From contig JADJTY010000003.1 of assembly GCA_016710935.1 (NCBI GenBank), positions 744,001 through 808,000 on the forward strand: DNA of 64,000 nucleotides, read 5' to 3'. How positions within the stretch are numbered: the stretch's first letter is position 1; each line of letters begins with the position of its first letter. The stretch comes from Chitinophagaceae bacterium. GTDB lineage: Bacteria; Bacteroidota; Bacteroidia; Chitinophagales; Chitinophagaceae. A model generated the notes under the pieces. That model worked only from the letters and a program-made list of their open reading frames with translations. It was not told the origin of the DNA and did not search any database. Shown in pieces: positions 54,445 to 64,000 of this stretch. The position numbers were made by a program, and so were the translations under genes.

Positions 54445-55296
54445 TTAAAACCTCAAAAACAATTTCAGGTAAATGGTATAATCATCAGTTGATGACCATT
54501 CGTTTGTTCTCCTGGATTTATATACATATTCTCCCTTCTCTGTTCCGGCAAAACTAAAAGAGCAAAATCCTTTTTTACCATTTCCGCAATCTAAAACCTC
54601 AATGCCAACAAAAAATTCTTTTTCTGAGAAAGTAAGGTCATAAGGGGTAAGATCAAACTCCGGAATTTTAGTATCAAGCGATAGTTTGTTTACCAACAAA
54701 GAAATTGAATCGGTCAGTATCTCTTCACCGGGTTTACCATCCGTAACTTTACGTATGTGAAGCCTCAATAAACAGGTATCGCAGGTGTTGCCTGCCTTAA
54801 ACCTGATCTTATCGATCTTATATTTCTTATAAGGCAACGTAAAAATGCGGCCTATTTCACCGCCTGTATTTTCGTGTCCCCAGCTTCTGTAATAACCAAC
54901 GGTTTCCAGTTTGGAGCCTATAACTTCATGTGAATTAAAGACCGTAACCCCATTCATGTTTTTTACGATCTCTGTGAGAATAAATTGGGATCTTTTTGCA
55001 GCAACAGATACAGGTAACTTAATGCTTATATAACCCACAGATGAAATGACAACGGTATCATTGCTTTTGGAATCCGGGATCCGCAGTGTAAAATTTCCTG
55101 CAAAATTGGTCATGGTTTCTATGCCTTTGCGGTTCTGTATTTCAACATTCACAAAAGCAGCAGGCGTGGCATCGTCTTTATAGGTCACTTTACCTACTAT
55201 GGTAGTTTGTGATAAAGCAATACCAGGTATCAGTAAAACCACAGAAATTATAAAAAAACTAATAGTGTACAAATAGCTTTTTGTTTTCAGGAACAT
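54445..55296 (-). CDS. exported protein with carboxypeptidase-regulatory-like domain
   Basis: 283 aa. Signal peptide (TISFFIISVVLLIPGIALSQ), then a CarboxypepD_reg-like domain (TTIVGKVTYKDDATPAAFVNVEI ... TNFAGNFTLRIPDS ... VVISSVGYISIKLPV), as found at the N-terminus of TonB-dependent receptors, but here without a receptor barrel. The C-terminal half is beta-rich (YKKYKIDKIRFKAGNTCDTC ... FSEKEFFVGIEVLDCGNGKKG) with paired cysteines. Function unknown. Confidence 0.8.
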   Translation of the reverse strand: MFLKTKSYLYTISFFIISVVLLIPGIALSQTTIVGKVTYKDDATPAAFVNVEIQNRKGIETMTNFAGNFTLRIPDSKSNDTVVISSVGYISIKLPVSVAAKRSQFILTEIVKNMNGVTVFNSHEVIGSKLETVGYYRSWGHENTGGEIGRIFTLPYKKYKIDKIRFKAGNTCDTCLLRLHIRKVTDGKPGEEILTDSISLLVNKLSLDTKIPEFDLTPYDLTFSEKEFFVGIEVLDCGNGKKGFCSFSFAGTEKGEYVYKSRRTNEWSSTDDYTIYLKLFLRF

Positions 55297-55412
55297 AGAG
55301 AATGGTAGTTAATCATGAATTTTGGCAAATGTATGTTTTACTGCATCAAATGTGCAGTATATTGTTTAAACGGAAAACAAACAGGATAAAAAATCAATGC
55401 TGCTCCTATATG

Positions 55413-56348
55413 TTATTTCTTTATAGTTTTTGGATAATCAATTACCAGCTGACAAAAAGTTTTTACGCCCACAAATAACCGGCTGTCGTCAATCATAAAA
55501 TCAGGGGTGTGATGCGGAGGTGCATTTTTTGCATCGTTGCCACGGGGCATGCCGCCAATATAAAAAAAGAACGCCGGGGCCTTTGTACCATAAAAGCTAA
55601 AGTCTTCAGCACCGGTTACCCATTCCATTGGCCGCACATTATTTTTACCGGCGGCGGTTTGTAAAGCCGGTAACATTTTTTCAACCAGGTCGGGCGTATT
55701 ATACGTTACCAGGGTTTTGTTATAAAAATTTACTTCAGCTGTAGCATTGGAAGCTTCTGCAATTTTAGCGGCTGTAAATTTCATACGTTCCTGAACATCT
55801 ATTTGCATTTTACTATCCAGGGTTCGTAAAGTTCCTTCCATAAAAGCTTCTTCGGGAATAATATTGAAGCGTACGCCACTGTTTATTTTTGCAACCGTAA
55901 TTACAACCGGTGCTTTGGTCAGGTCCATTTGCCTGCTCACAATATTTTGCAGGCCTTCAATGATCTGTGCCGAAACAGCAATGGGGTCAACACCCAGCCA
56001 GGGCTGCGATCCATGAGAGGATTTACCCTTCACCAGTATGGTAAACAGATCGGCGGATGCCATAAAAGAACCTGTTTTATATTGTACATCACCGGCAGGT
56101 ATCCAGGATTCGATATGCATTCCAAAGATCACATCCACTTTTGGGTTATCCATAACACCTTCTTTTACCATCAATGCTGCACCACCTTCTTCTCCCTCAG
56201 GTGCACCTTCTTCGGCAGGTTGAAATATGAATTTTACGGTGCCGGCTATATCTTTTTTCATTCCGGCCAAAACCTTTGCGGTGCCAATAAGCATGGCCAC
56301 GAAAAAAAAGACACTTATAAAGAGCAGGTAATATTTATTTCTATTCAT
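55413..56348 (-). CDS. M20-family amidohydrolase lacking its N-terminal catalytic portion
   Basis: 311 aa; relatives are about 430 aa. It starts with an anchor-like segment (MNRNKYYLLFISVFFFVA) that runs straight into MLIGTAKVLAGMKKDIAG. In complete homologues that sequence follows the metal-binding HACGHD region, which is missing. The remaining part is normal: FIFQPAEEGAPEGEEGGAAL with its metal-ligand glutamates, FGMHIESWIPAGDV, the dimerisation domain (VKGKSSHGSQPWLGVDPI) and the last metal ligand in PPHHTPDFMID. About 110-120 residues appear deleted in frame, so activity is doubtful. Real deletion and assembly collapse cannot be told apart. Confidence 0.72.
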   Translation of the reverse strand: MNRNKYYLLFISVFFFVAMLIGTAKVLAGMKKDIAGTVKFIFQPAEEGAPEGEEGGAALMVKEGVMDNPKVDVIFGMHIESWIPAGDVQYKTGSFMASADLFTILVKGKSSHGSQPWLGVDPIAVSAQIIEGLQNIVSRQMDLTKAPVVITVAKINSGVRFNIIPEEAFMEGTLRTLDSKMQIDVQERMKFTAAKIAEASNATAEVNFYNKTLVTYNTPDLVEKMLPALQTAAGKNNVRPMEWVTGAEDFSFYGTKAPAFFFYIGGMPRGNDAKNAPPHHTPDFMIDDSRLFVGVKTFCQLVIDYPKTIKK

Positions 56349-56652
56349 TGTATATGAATGTTTTAGGTAATAAAATACCGTTTATAAAATTGTTGATAAG
56401 ATACCTGTTTTTTTTCAAGTAACATTAACTTAATGTTGTAATATTGCACATCAATTTTAAATAAAAAAAACAAAATTTTATAAATAAAGAGCGTATGAGT
56501 TAAACCTTTACTTCTTCACTTACATATAATAGTACACTTTGTAAGAAAAATTCCCGGTAAATTTTTTCCTTATTTTCTTTTTGTATAAAGATTCCAAATA
56601 TTTTTTATTCTCCAATTCAATCATGTATTCTAAAATTAAAACAACATCAATT
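56349..56652. other. AT-rich gap upstream of the giant metalloprotease
   Basis: About 300 bases with no gene, rich in T and A runs. It contains ACACTTTG (56534-56541), similar to a -7 element, but 110 bases before the start. No palindrome or repeat of note was seen. Confidence 0.4.
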
Positions 56653-59600
56653 ATGAAGAAAGTTTTACTCTTTATTATTCCGTTGTTATTTTGTGTGTTC
56701 AGTATCAATGCACAATCTATCAATGCTGAAGAGAATGCAGCCATCGGACTGGTTAGCGCAAGCAAAGCCAAGCTGGGACTCACTGCTGAGGACCTTAGTC
56801 ATGTGATGGTGTCAAGGACTTACCAGGATAATGCCACCGGCATCAGAATGGTTTACCTGACCCAGACATACCAGGGAATTCCTGTATTTAACCAGATGCT
56901 GGTTCTCGCTTTTAAAGGCGATAAACTGGTTTCCCAGGCAGGTGCTTTTAACCACAACCTGCAAAAATTTGCTGCAGGTAAATCAAGCACACCATCTGTA
57001 ACTGCACAATCGGCTGTACAGTCTGCTTTATCAGACAGGGGTTTACATGCATCACAAATGGCTGTTGTTGTTAATACAAAAGACAATGGCCGCAAGGTTG
57101 AGTTTAGTAACATGGGCGTTTCAAGGGAGAATATTACTGCCCAGTTAATGTGGACACCCGTTGAAAATTCTAATGAGATCAATTTATCATGGCATGTTTA
57201 TATCATACCTAAAACCACTGCCGATTACTGGATGGTTAGGGTTGATGCTGTTAACAACAGTGTAATTGGAATGGATAACTATACCGACTATTGTGATTGG
57301 GGAACACCTGATGTACATGGATTGGTAAAATATCCGGGATTTGCTTATGGAAATAAGCATGTACATGCTACACATGAAGGTAACTTCGATTTTAAAACAG
57401 CTGAAGATCCTTCATTGGTTACTACTGCATCTTACAGGGTAGTTCCTTTTCCTGCTGAAGCTCCAACTTTTCCTAATGGCGCACATGCTTTAAGAACAGA
57501 TCCATGGACAGCAGCACCGGGCAATGCAACTACATTAAAGTGGCATACCGGATTGGCAGCAACAGATTACAATTATACACGTAGTAATAACGTATTTGCA
57601 TACCAGGACCGGGCTAATGATAACAACGGATCTATCGCTGATGCAGCTACTTCTTCCACTGCTTTCCCTAATTTAACTTTTGATTTTACACCTGATTACG
57701 CCGTTAATCCAACTCAAACAACACCGGTGCCTAATCAACAATTTAATACCACCAATTTATTTTACTGGAATAATGTAATTCATGATATCATGTATATCTA
57801 TGGATTTACTGAACCAGCTGCAAATTTCCAGGATGATAACCTGGGCCGTGGCGGTAACGGAAATGACCATGTAAATGCAGAAGCCCAGGATGGTGGCGGA
57901 ACCAATAATGCTAACTTCTCTACACCAGCCGATGGCGGAAGCGGAAGGATGCAGATGTATTTATGGAACGGCGGAACACCAAACAGAGACGGTGATGTAG
58001 ATAATGGAATTGTAATTCACGAATATGCACATGGTATCAGCAATCGTTTTACAGGTGGTGGCAGCGCCGGATGTTTAGGTAATGCAGAGCAAATGGGAGA
58101 GGGCTGGAGCGATTATTATGGATTGATGTTAACCCAGGACTGGGCAACAGCAACCTTAAATACCGGCTTCAATTCACCAAGAGGTATTGGAACCTACGCA
58201 TTATTTCAACCTACTACGGGTGTAGGTATCCGTGGTCAGCGTTACTGTACAGATTTTGCTGTAAATAACAGGGTTTATTTAGCATCATTACCAGCTGGTC
58301 CTCATCCAAGAGGAGAGATCTGGTGTGCTACTTTATGGGATATGACCTGGAATATTATTAACCAGGTTGGTAACATCAATCCTAACTTATACAATTTTGC
58401 CGGCGGCGGTGGTAATGCCATTGCACTTAAACTGGTAACTGAAGGTATGAGGTTGCAGCAATGCAGTCCCGGTTTTATCAGTGGCAGAAATGCCATCCTG
58501 CAGGCTGACCAGGTTTTGTATGGCGGTTTATATAACTGTGCCATCTGGGAAGCGTTCAGAAGAAGAGGTATGGGTGCATTTGCATCAGAAGGTTCTACCG
58601 GAAGTGTAACAGATCAGGTTCCTGATTTTACTGCACCTATTACGTTAGGCGCTACCGTTAGTGCAACAACAATACCCGAAGGATCTAATCTTACTTATAA
58701 TAACTCAGTAGCCACCTGCTCGGCAGTAACCGGTTATACTTTAAGAGATACTTTACCTACCAATGTTACTTATGTAAGCGGTGGTACTTATGACGCAGCT
58801 AACCGCGTGGTTAGTTTTCCTGTTAACCAGGCTGCCGGAACAACCAATTATCCGTTCATTGTAAATGTAAATGCGGGTTCTTATTTCCCGCCTGTTACTT
58901 TATTTACAGAGCCTGTGGCAACTGCCAGTATACCTGCAGCATGGACCACAGCCGGATCTGTTGGAACACCAACATGGGTAGTTTCAACTACGGTAAGCAA
59001 CAGTGCTCCTAATTCATTTTATGTTCAAAATCTTGCCATATCCGGTGACCAAAGATTAGCTACAACCGCTTCTTTTGCTATACCACTCAATTCATATCCT
59101 GAATTAAGTTTCTGGCACAGGTGGAATACCGAAGACGGATGGGATGGAGGTGTTGTTGAGATCAGTACAAACGGAGGCACAACCTGGAATGACGTTGGCG
59201 CAGCTAATTATACGCTGAACGGATACAACGGAGGCCTTGGTGCTGCTCCTACAAATGCATTGTCAGGAAGAGCTGCATTTACCGGTCTTCAGGCTACTTT
59301 CATTAATACAAAAGTAAACTTAGCTTCTTTTAATGGCCAGACTGTAATGTTACGTTTCCGTTTTGGATCTGATGACAATACAACTGCTCCAACTGCACCA
59401 GCAGGCTGGTGGGTTGATGATATTTCACTTAATTACAAAGCAGCTGTTAACATGCGTTCAGGTTTATTCAACGCTGCTAATGTAAGGGTATCATTTAAAG
59501 ATAATATCACTGAAATTACCCAGGTTGTGGCTTGTGCTCCAACTATTAATCAACAACCTGTTGATGTTACTACCTGTGCAGGTTCATCTGTTAGTTATAC

Positions 59601-62600
59601 CTGCGTTGGCGCTGCAACAGGTGGCGTTACTTATCAATGGCAGCTAAGCACTACCGGTATTGGTGGTACTTATACCAATCTTGCCAACGGTGCACCTTAT
59701 TCAGGTGTTACCACTTCAACACTTACGGTTAACCCTACCATAGCTGGTATGAATGGTTACTATTACCGTTGTGTGGTTACAGGTACCTGTGCTCCAAATG
59801 CAACCAGTAATCCTGCGGGTTTATTTGTTGCAGCTGCATCAACACCCGGTACTGTTACCCCGGCAAACTCAAATGTTTGCGGAACAACAAACAGTGGTGT
59901 TTTAACCGTAGCTGGCTTTAACGGAAACGTTGTTCGTTGGGAATCTGCAACCAATCTTGCAGGTCCATGGACTCCGATTACCAACACCAGTGCTACGTAC
60001 ACTTTTACTAACATTACGCAAACAACTTATTTCCGTGCGGTAACGCAATTTGGTACCTGTGCTTCAGCCAATTCAAGCATAGCTACTGTAACTTTTGCAG
60101 CGGCTTTGCCCATGGTTATTGTAGCTGATCCCGGTACTACAGTATGTGCTGGTGATCCTACCAGGTTAACGGTAATGGAAGGTAATTTTACAAATAGCAG
60201 CATCCAGACCACTTTTACAAATAACAATGCTTTTGGCCTGGTTATATTTAACTTCAGAAATAACAATCCTTTCCCTGTTACAATTACAGGTATTGAAAGT
60301 ATTGCTTCTACAAGTGGCTTAAGCACTGCTTCTCTGTATTATAAAGTAACGCCTATTGCGGGCGCTCCCGGAGCTATTTCGGCAGCTAACGGATGGATAC
60401 TGGCTAATACTGGAACCTATACTGCAGTTGCCAATACAACAACAAATATTCCACAGGTTTTCTTAAGTGGTTTAAACACGTTATCAATTCCTGCCGGTGC
60501 AACTTATGGCCTTGCAGTTGAAACTAAAACAGCTACCAACGTTGGTAACCTGCGCTACAGTACAATTGCTGCAGGAACATATACTATTTCTGCCGGTGGT
60601 TGCGATATCATTACCGGAACAGGTATAGGTTATGCGGGGAATATTGCTCCAGCTGTTCTTGCTAATACACCAAGAGGGTTTATCGGTAGAGTGAACTTTA
60701 CCGGAAGCACGCTTACTCCAATACCAGGGGGTACTTATTTATGGACTCCGGCTGCAGGTTTAAGTTCAACAACTACAAATCCTGTTGCTGCTTCTCCAAT
60801 GACAACTACTACCTATACTGTTAACCATAACAATGGTGCAGGTTGTATTCGCCAGGCGAATATTACTATTACAGTAAACGAACGCCCGGTTGTTACTACA
60901 CAACCAACCAACCAGGTAAACTGTGCAGGTACAACTGCCACCTTTACCGTTGGCGGAACAGGTACAGGTCTTACCTACCAATGGCAGGAAAGTACAACCG
61001 GTTGTGCCGGTCCATGGACGAACCTGGCCAACGGAGCTCCGTACGCTGGTGTAAATACAGCAACGCTTACTGTTAACCCGGTAACTACTGCTATGACTGG
61101 TTATGCATACCGTGTAGTATTAGGAGGAACATGCGCTCCGATAGGCACTGCTAATATTTCAAACTGTGCTACATTAACGGTTAATCCTTTACCGGTTGTT
61201 GTTATTACACCTGCGGGCCCTGTATGTGGTGGCGTTGCAGGCATTAGTGGCACACAACTAAGTACAGCATCTGCAGCACCTCCGGTGCCTGGTAGTTGTA
61301 CTACAGCATCGGGTGCTATCAGTGTTGCAGTACCGGATAATACCGCAAATGGTGTAACAACAACCCTTGCAGTTTCATGCGTACCTGCCAATGCAACCAT
61401 TACAGGTATCAGGGTTAACTTCAACATGCCTGGCCACACGTATGTGGGCGACATGATCATGAATTTAAAAGCACCTAATGGTACAGTTTTAAACCTGGCC
61501 AAATATATGAGTGGAACTGCTACACAGGCAGGAACTTATCCTAATGCAGGATTTGTAAATACCACCATCAGTTCAGCAGGTACACCAGCTTTGGGCACAG
61601 CAACAACAACACCAATTACAGGAACCTGGAAAGCTGATCTGCTGAATGGTACCATACCATTTACAATTCAGGAAATAGCCGGCTTCCCATCAACAGCAAC
61701 CAACTGGAACCAGTTATATGCAACTCCAAACGGTACCTGGACACTTGCCATGGCAGATGGAGGTCCGGGCGATGTGGGTACTTTAACCAACTGGTCGATC
61801 ACGGTTGAGTATACCACACCGGGTACTACAAGCACACCGCTTGTTTATACCTGGTCTCCTGCTACAGGATTATATATGGATCCGTTGGCAACTGTACCTT
61901 ATGTTGCCGGTACACAAACACCAGTTGTTTATGCAGCACCAACCGTACTTACATTATACACTGCAACAGGAACCAATACTGCAACAGGTTGTGTTGGTAC
62001 ATCAACTGTATTGGTAAATTATACGCCGGGTGCTCCAGTGGTTACTCCTAACCCGGTTGTCATGTGTTTGGGAGATGTTCCGGTAAAGCTGAAGAGTTTA
62101 TCAACAGGAACTCCGGCTATATGGAGCCCGGCTCTTGGATTGTTCTCTAATGCAGCTGGTACCATTGCTTATGTTGCCGGTACCGCTGTAGATTCAGTAT
62201 GGGCGCAGCCAACAACTATTGGTGCAAATACTTATACTGCAACAGTGCAGAGTTTAGGTATTCCACCAACTTCCATTCAAACAACATTTACCAACAATAA
62301 CCAGTTTGCATTGGTTACTTCTAACTTTAAAAATAACAATGCTTTCCCGGTAACTATTACTGGTATTGAAAGTATAGCATCAACAAGTGGTGCAAGTACT
62401 GCAACATTATACTATAAGACCAGTGCTATAAATGGTTTACCTGGTGTTATTACCGCGGCAAATGGCTGGATTGTGGCTGGAACCGGTACATACACAGCAA
62501 TAGCTAATACAACTACAACGGTACCGCAACCTATGCTTTCGGGATTAAGTCTTACAATTCCTGGAGGTGCTACTTATGGTATTGCTTTTGAATCTAGATT

Positions 62601-63678
62601 AACTGCAGGCGCAGGTAATCTCAGGTACAGTACAGTTGCAGCAGGTACTTACACTAATTCTCAAAGTGGTTGTGACCTGATTTCAGGAACAAATGTTAGC
62701 TATGCCGGTGATTTTGCACCTACTGCTCCAACATTTACACCAAGAGCCTTTATAGGTAGAGTACTATTTGGTGCAAATAATGCGCCTTGTATTTCTGCAC
62801 CAAGAACAGTTGTTGTAACGGTTAACCAGCCAACAACCCTGAATGCACAGTTGCCAGCTAACCAAACCATCTGTACCGATAAGGTAGCAACCTTTACGGT
62901 AGCTGTTACGGCAGGTACAGGTCCTCACAGCTATCAGTGGCAGGTAAGCACCAATGGTGGTGGTACCTGGGCCAATGTTAACAATGGTGGCGTTTACAGC
63001 GGAGCTACTGCAGCTACGCTGACCATTACTGCACCTCCGGTAACTATGAACGGATACCAGTATCGTGCAATTGTGAATGGTGCTGCACCATGTGCTGCAC
63101 AAACTTCAAGAGCAGCTACATTAACGGTTAATCCATTACCAGCGTTCTCGATCAGTGCTAATCCTACCAGCCTGTTACCAGGTATGCAAACAACCATAGC
63201 TGCTTCAGTTATTGTACCTCCTGCTACACCATTTGTGTATAGCTGGATACGTAATGGCGTGGTACTCAGCAGCCCTGCATTGGGTGTGGTGAGTGGTTTA
63301 GGAACAGCTAACCTGAGAGTGGATGTGGATGGTATGGGTGATTACCAACTGAGAGTTACTGATGCGAACGGATGTACGAACATTTCCAATACCGTAACCA
63401 TCAAAGATTCTGCAAGCGGTAAGTGCTTCATCTATCCAAACCCAACCAGTGGTAAGTTCCAGGTTAGGTATTACAGTGTTGCAAACAACGTGTTGCCAAG
63501 ATTCTTAACAATTTATGATTCTAAAGGCGACCGCGTTTTGTCACAGAACTACACGATCGGAAGACCATACGACAGAATGGATGTTGATATGCGTGGATTT
63601 GGAAAAGGACTCTACTGGGTTGAAATCGGTGACCTGAACGGTAACCGTTTAACCATGTGCAGAGTAGTGATACAATAA
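56653..63678 (+). CDS. giant secreted M36 (fungalysin-type) metalloprotease with Ig-like, P and T9SS domains
   Basis: 2341 aa from ATG 56653, which opens the signal peptide MKKVLLFIIPLLFCVFSINAQ; upstream ATGs lack one. Order: FTP-type propeptide (about 25-180), M36 catalytic domain with zinc site VIHEYAHGISNRFTGG (H456, H460) and downstream GEGWSDYYGLML, a DUF11-like repeat, a jelly-roll/MAM-like segment (FWHRWNTEDGWDGG), several Ig-like repeats (TYQWQLSTTGIGGTYTNLAN), a proprotein-convertase P-like domain (AISVAVPDN ... YVGDMIMNLKAPNG), and two copies of a 165-residue module (QTTFTNNN...FIGRV). A T9SS type A domain (YPNPTSGKFQVRY) ends the protein. Likely secreted to degrade external protein. 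A strong terminator follows. Confidence 0.92.
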   Translation: MKKVLLFIIPLLFCVFSINAQSINAEENAAIGLVSASKAKLGLTAEDLSHVMVSRTYQDNATGIRMVYLTQTYQGIPVFNQMLVLAFKGDKLVSQAGAFNHNLQKFAAGKSSTPSVTAQSAVQSALSDRGLHASQMAVVVNTKDNGRKVEFSNMGVSRENITAQLMWTPVENSNEINLSWHVYIIPKTTADYWMVRVDAVNNSVIGMDNYTDYCDWGTPDVHGLVKYPGFAYGNKHVHATHEGNFDFKTAEDPSLVTTASYRVVPFPAEAPTFPNGAHALRTDPWTAAPGNATTLKWHTGLAATDYNYTRSNNVFAYQDRANDNNGSIADAATSSTAFPNLTFDFTPDYAVNPTQTTPVPNQQFNTTNLFYWNNVIHDIMYIYGFTEPAANFQDDNLGRGGNGNDHVNAEAQDGGGTNNANFSTPADGGSGRMQMYLWNGGTPNRDGDVDNGIVIHEYAHGISNRFTGGGSAGCLGNAEQMGEGWSDYYGLMLTQDWATATLNTGFNSPRGIGTYALFQPTTGVGIRGQRYCTDFAVNNRVYLASLPAGPHPRGEIWCATLWDMTWNIINQVGNINPNLYNFAGGGGNAIALKLVTEGMRLQQCSPGFISGRNAILQADQVLYGGLYNCAIWEAFRRRGMGAFASEGSTGSVTDQVPDFTAPITLGATVSATTIPEGSNLTYNNSVATCSAVTGYTLRDTLPTNVTYVSGGTYDAANRVVSFPVNQAAGTTNYPFIVNVNAGSYFPPVTLFTEPVATASIPAAWTTAGSVGTPTWVVSTTVSNSAPNSFYVQNLAISGDQRLATTASFAIPLNSYPELSFWHRWNTEDGWDGGVVEISTNGGTTWNDVGAANYTLNGYNGGLGAAPTNALSGRAAFTGLQATFINTKVNLASFNGQTVMLRFRFGSDDNTTAPTAPAGWWVDDISLNYKAAVNMRSGLFNAANVRVSFKDNITEITQVVACAPTINQQPVDVTTCAGSSVSYTCVGAATGGVTYQWQLSTTGIGGTYTNLANGAPYSGVTTSTLTVNPTIAGMNGYYYRCVVTGTCAPNATSNPAGLFVAAASTPGTVTPANSNVCGTTNSGVLTVAGFNGNVVRWESATNLAGPWTPITNTSATYTFTNITQTTYFRAVTQFGTCASANSSIATVTFAAALPMVIVADPGTTVCAGDPTRLTVMEGNFTNSSIQTTFTNNNAFGLVIFNFRNNNPFPVTITGIESIASTSGLSTASLYYKVTPIAGAPGAISAANGWILANTGTYTAVANTTTNIPQVFLSGLNTLSIPAGATYGLAVETKTATNVGNLRYSTIAAGTYTISAGGCDIITGTGIGYAGNIAPAVLANTPRGFIGRVNFTGSTLTPIPGGTYLWTPAAGLSSTTTNPVAASPMTTTTYTVNHNNGAGCIRQANITITVNERPVVTTQPTNQVNCAGTTATFTVGGTGTGLTYQWQESTTGCAGPWTNLANGAPYAGVNTATLTVNPVTTAMTGYAYRVVLGGTCAPIGTANISNCATLTVNPLPVVVITPAGPVCGGVAGISGTQLSTASAAPPVPGSCTTASGAISVAVPDNTANGVTTTLAVSCVPANATITGIRVNFNMPGHTYVGDMIMNLKAPNGTVLNLAKYMSGTATQAGTYPNAGFVNTTISSAGTPALGTATTTPITGTWKADLLNGTIPFTIQEIAGFPSTATNWNQLYATPNGTWTLAMADGGPGDVGTLTNWSITVEYTTPGTTSTPLVYTWSPATGLYMDPLATVPYVAGTQTPVVYAAPTVLTLYTATGTNTATGCVGTSTVLVNYTPGAPVVTPNPVVMCLGDVPVKLKSLSTGTPAIWSPALGLFSNAAGTIAYVAGTAVDSVWAQPTTIGANTYTATVQSLGIPPTSIQTTFTNNNQFALVTSNFKNNNAFPVTITGIESIASTSGASTATLYYKTSAINGLPGVITAANGWIVAGTGTYTAIANTTTTVPQPMLSGLSLTIPGGATYGIAFESRLTAGAGNLRYSTVAAGTYTNSQSGCDLISGTNVSYAGDFAPTAPTFTPRAFIGRVLFGANNAPCISAPRTVVVTVNQPTTLNAQLPANQTICTDKVATFTVAVTAGTGPHSYQWQVSTNGGGTWANVNNGGVYSGATAATLTITAPPVTMNGYQYRAIVNGAAPCAAQTSRAATLTVNPLPAFSISANPTSLLPGMQTTIAASVIVPPATPFVYSWIRNGVVLSSPALGVVSGLGTANLRVDVDGMGDYQLRVTDANGCTNISNTVTIKDSASGKCFIYPNPTSGKFQVRYYSVANNVLPRFLTIYDSKGDRVLSQNYTIGRPYDRMDVDMRGFGKGLYWVEIGDLNGNRLTMCRVVIQ

Positions 63679-63702
63679 AAACAGTGATCTGTTTATAATA
63701 CA

Positions 63703-63735
63703 AGAGCCCCCCGAAATTTCGGGGGGCTCTTTTTA
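63703..63735 (+). terminator. Rho-independent terminator after the metalloprotease
   Basis: A perfect 14+14 palindrome (63703-63730, AGAGCCCCCCGAAATTTCGG and complement) followed by TTTTT. It may serve both this gene and the convergent mutase gene. Confidence 0.88.
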
Positions 63736-63798
63736 TTAGTAATTTAACAGTAATGAATAATCGAAAAAATAAGCGCAGGCATTTCTTCAGAACTCGGC

Positions 63799-64000
63799 TT
63801 ATTTATACTCTCCAAAAATTTTTCTCAGCTCGTCAGCAATTTCACCCAGTGTGCAATAATTCTCAACAGCTGCCAATACAGCAGGCATCAGGTTTTCGCC
63901 GCTGATGGCTTTTTCGTTCAGCAGTTTTAATGATGCGGCAACTTTATCCTGGTCTCTTTTTAATTTAAACGCTTTCAGTTTTTCAACCTGCTGGGTTTGT
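63799..64000 (-). CDS. methylmalonyl-CoA-mutase-family protein, C-terminal fragment
   Basis: The last 66 codons of a minus-strand gene cut by the window edge. The peptide reads QVEKLKAFKLKRDQDKVAAS, then LLNEKAISGENLMPAVLAAVE and ENYCTLGEIADELRKIFGEYK at the stop. This is the closing helix set of the catalytic (TIM-barrel) domain of B12-dependent acyl-CoA mutases, and ends here without a B12-binding domain, as in stand-alone large subunits. The substrate could be methylmalonyl-CoA or another acyl-CoA. Confidence 0.8.
   Translation of the reverse strand, partial: QTQQVEKLKAFKLKRDQDKVAASLKLLNEKAISGENLMPAVLAAVENYCTLGEIADELRKIFGEYK

Overview
The window looks like a chromosomal segment of a Bacteroidota bacterium, most likely of the family Chitinophagaceae. 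The evidence is several very large secreted proteins ending in type IX secretion (T9SS) sorting domains, -7 promoter elements close to TAnnTTTG, almost no Shine-Dalgarno sequences, moderate-to-low GC, a bacillithiol gene (bshB1), and many short palindromic interspersed repeats of the kind common in this phylum. No phage, plasmid, transposase or CRISPR array was found. The family assignment is inference from gene content, not from a marker phylogeny.

Layout. Bases 1-3.9 kb hold two LiaS/NarX-type sensor kinases (one TPR-type, one with a membrane sensor) and a NarL/LuxR response regulator. 3.9-14.4 kb holds secreted proteins: a double-GEVED T9SS protein, a lipoprotein, an unknown exported protein, a seven-repeat FG-GAP-like propeller, another T9SS protein and a small PID-CTERM-like peptide. 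A conserved motif of about 22-24 bp, centred on AATCACCCAATGAGGTATT, sits in promoter position in front of the regulator and three of these secreted-protein genes, which suggests a local regulon. 14.4-24.8 kb carries mostly minus-strand genes (SHOCT-domain proteins, an EEP-fold nuclease, a YdjM-like membrane protein, a D-threonine-aldolase-like enzyme, an orphan antitoxin, an Fe-S oxidoreductase subunit, a DUF2279-like protein). 24.9-28.7 kb has a phosphohexomutase, pcm and a queuosine-precursor transporter. 28.8-31.8 kb is a PKD-rich T9SS type B protein. 32.7-35.5 kb holds katG and rnpB.

35.6-40.8 kb is a minus-strand metabolic block, including a tightly overlapping run dapF-dinB-corA-nudix-GNAT. 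At 40.9-41.3 kb a tRNA-Cys gene is preceded by five tandem copies of a degenerate tRNA 5' half whose D-arm is replaced by a palindrome. 41.4-51.0 kb carries glnS, an NRAMP-like transporter, a fatty-acid desaturase, bshB1, a DUF4294 protein, ccmF and ccmE. 51.2-54.4 kb holds an overlapping arginase-family / membrane protein / radical SAM operon. 54.4-56.3 kb has a carboxypeptidase-regulatory-like protein and an N-terminally deleted amidohydrolase. 56.6-63.7 kb is a single giant M36 (fungalysin-type) metalloprotease with Ig-like, P-type and T9SS domains. The right edge cuts a methylmalonyl-CoA-mutase-family gene.

Five genes are disrupted: both kinases and dapF by single-base shifts (two of them one base short in a homopolymer), and corA and the amidohydrolase by internal deletions. 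Either this genome is decaying locally or the assembly contains indel errors; the sequence alone cannot decide.
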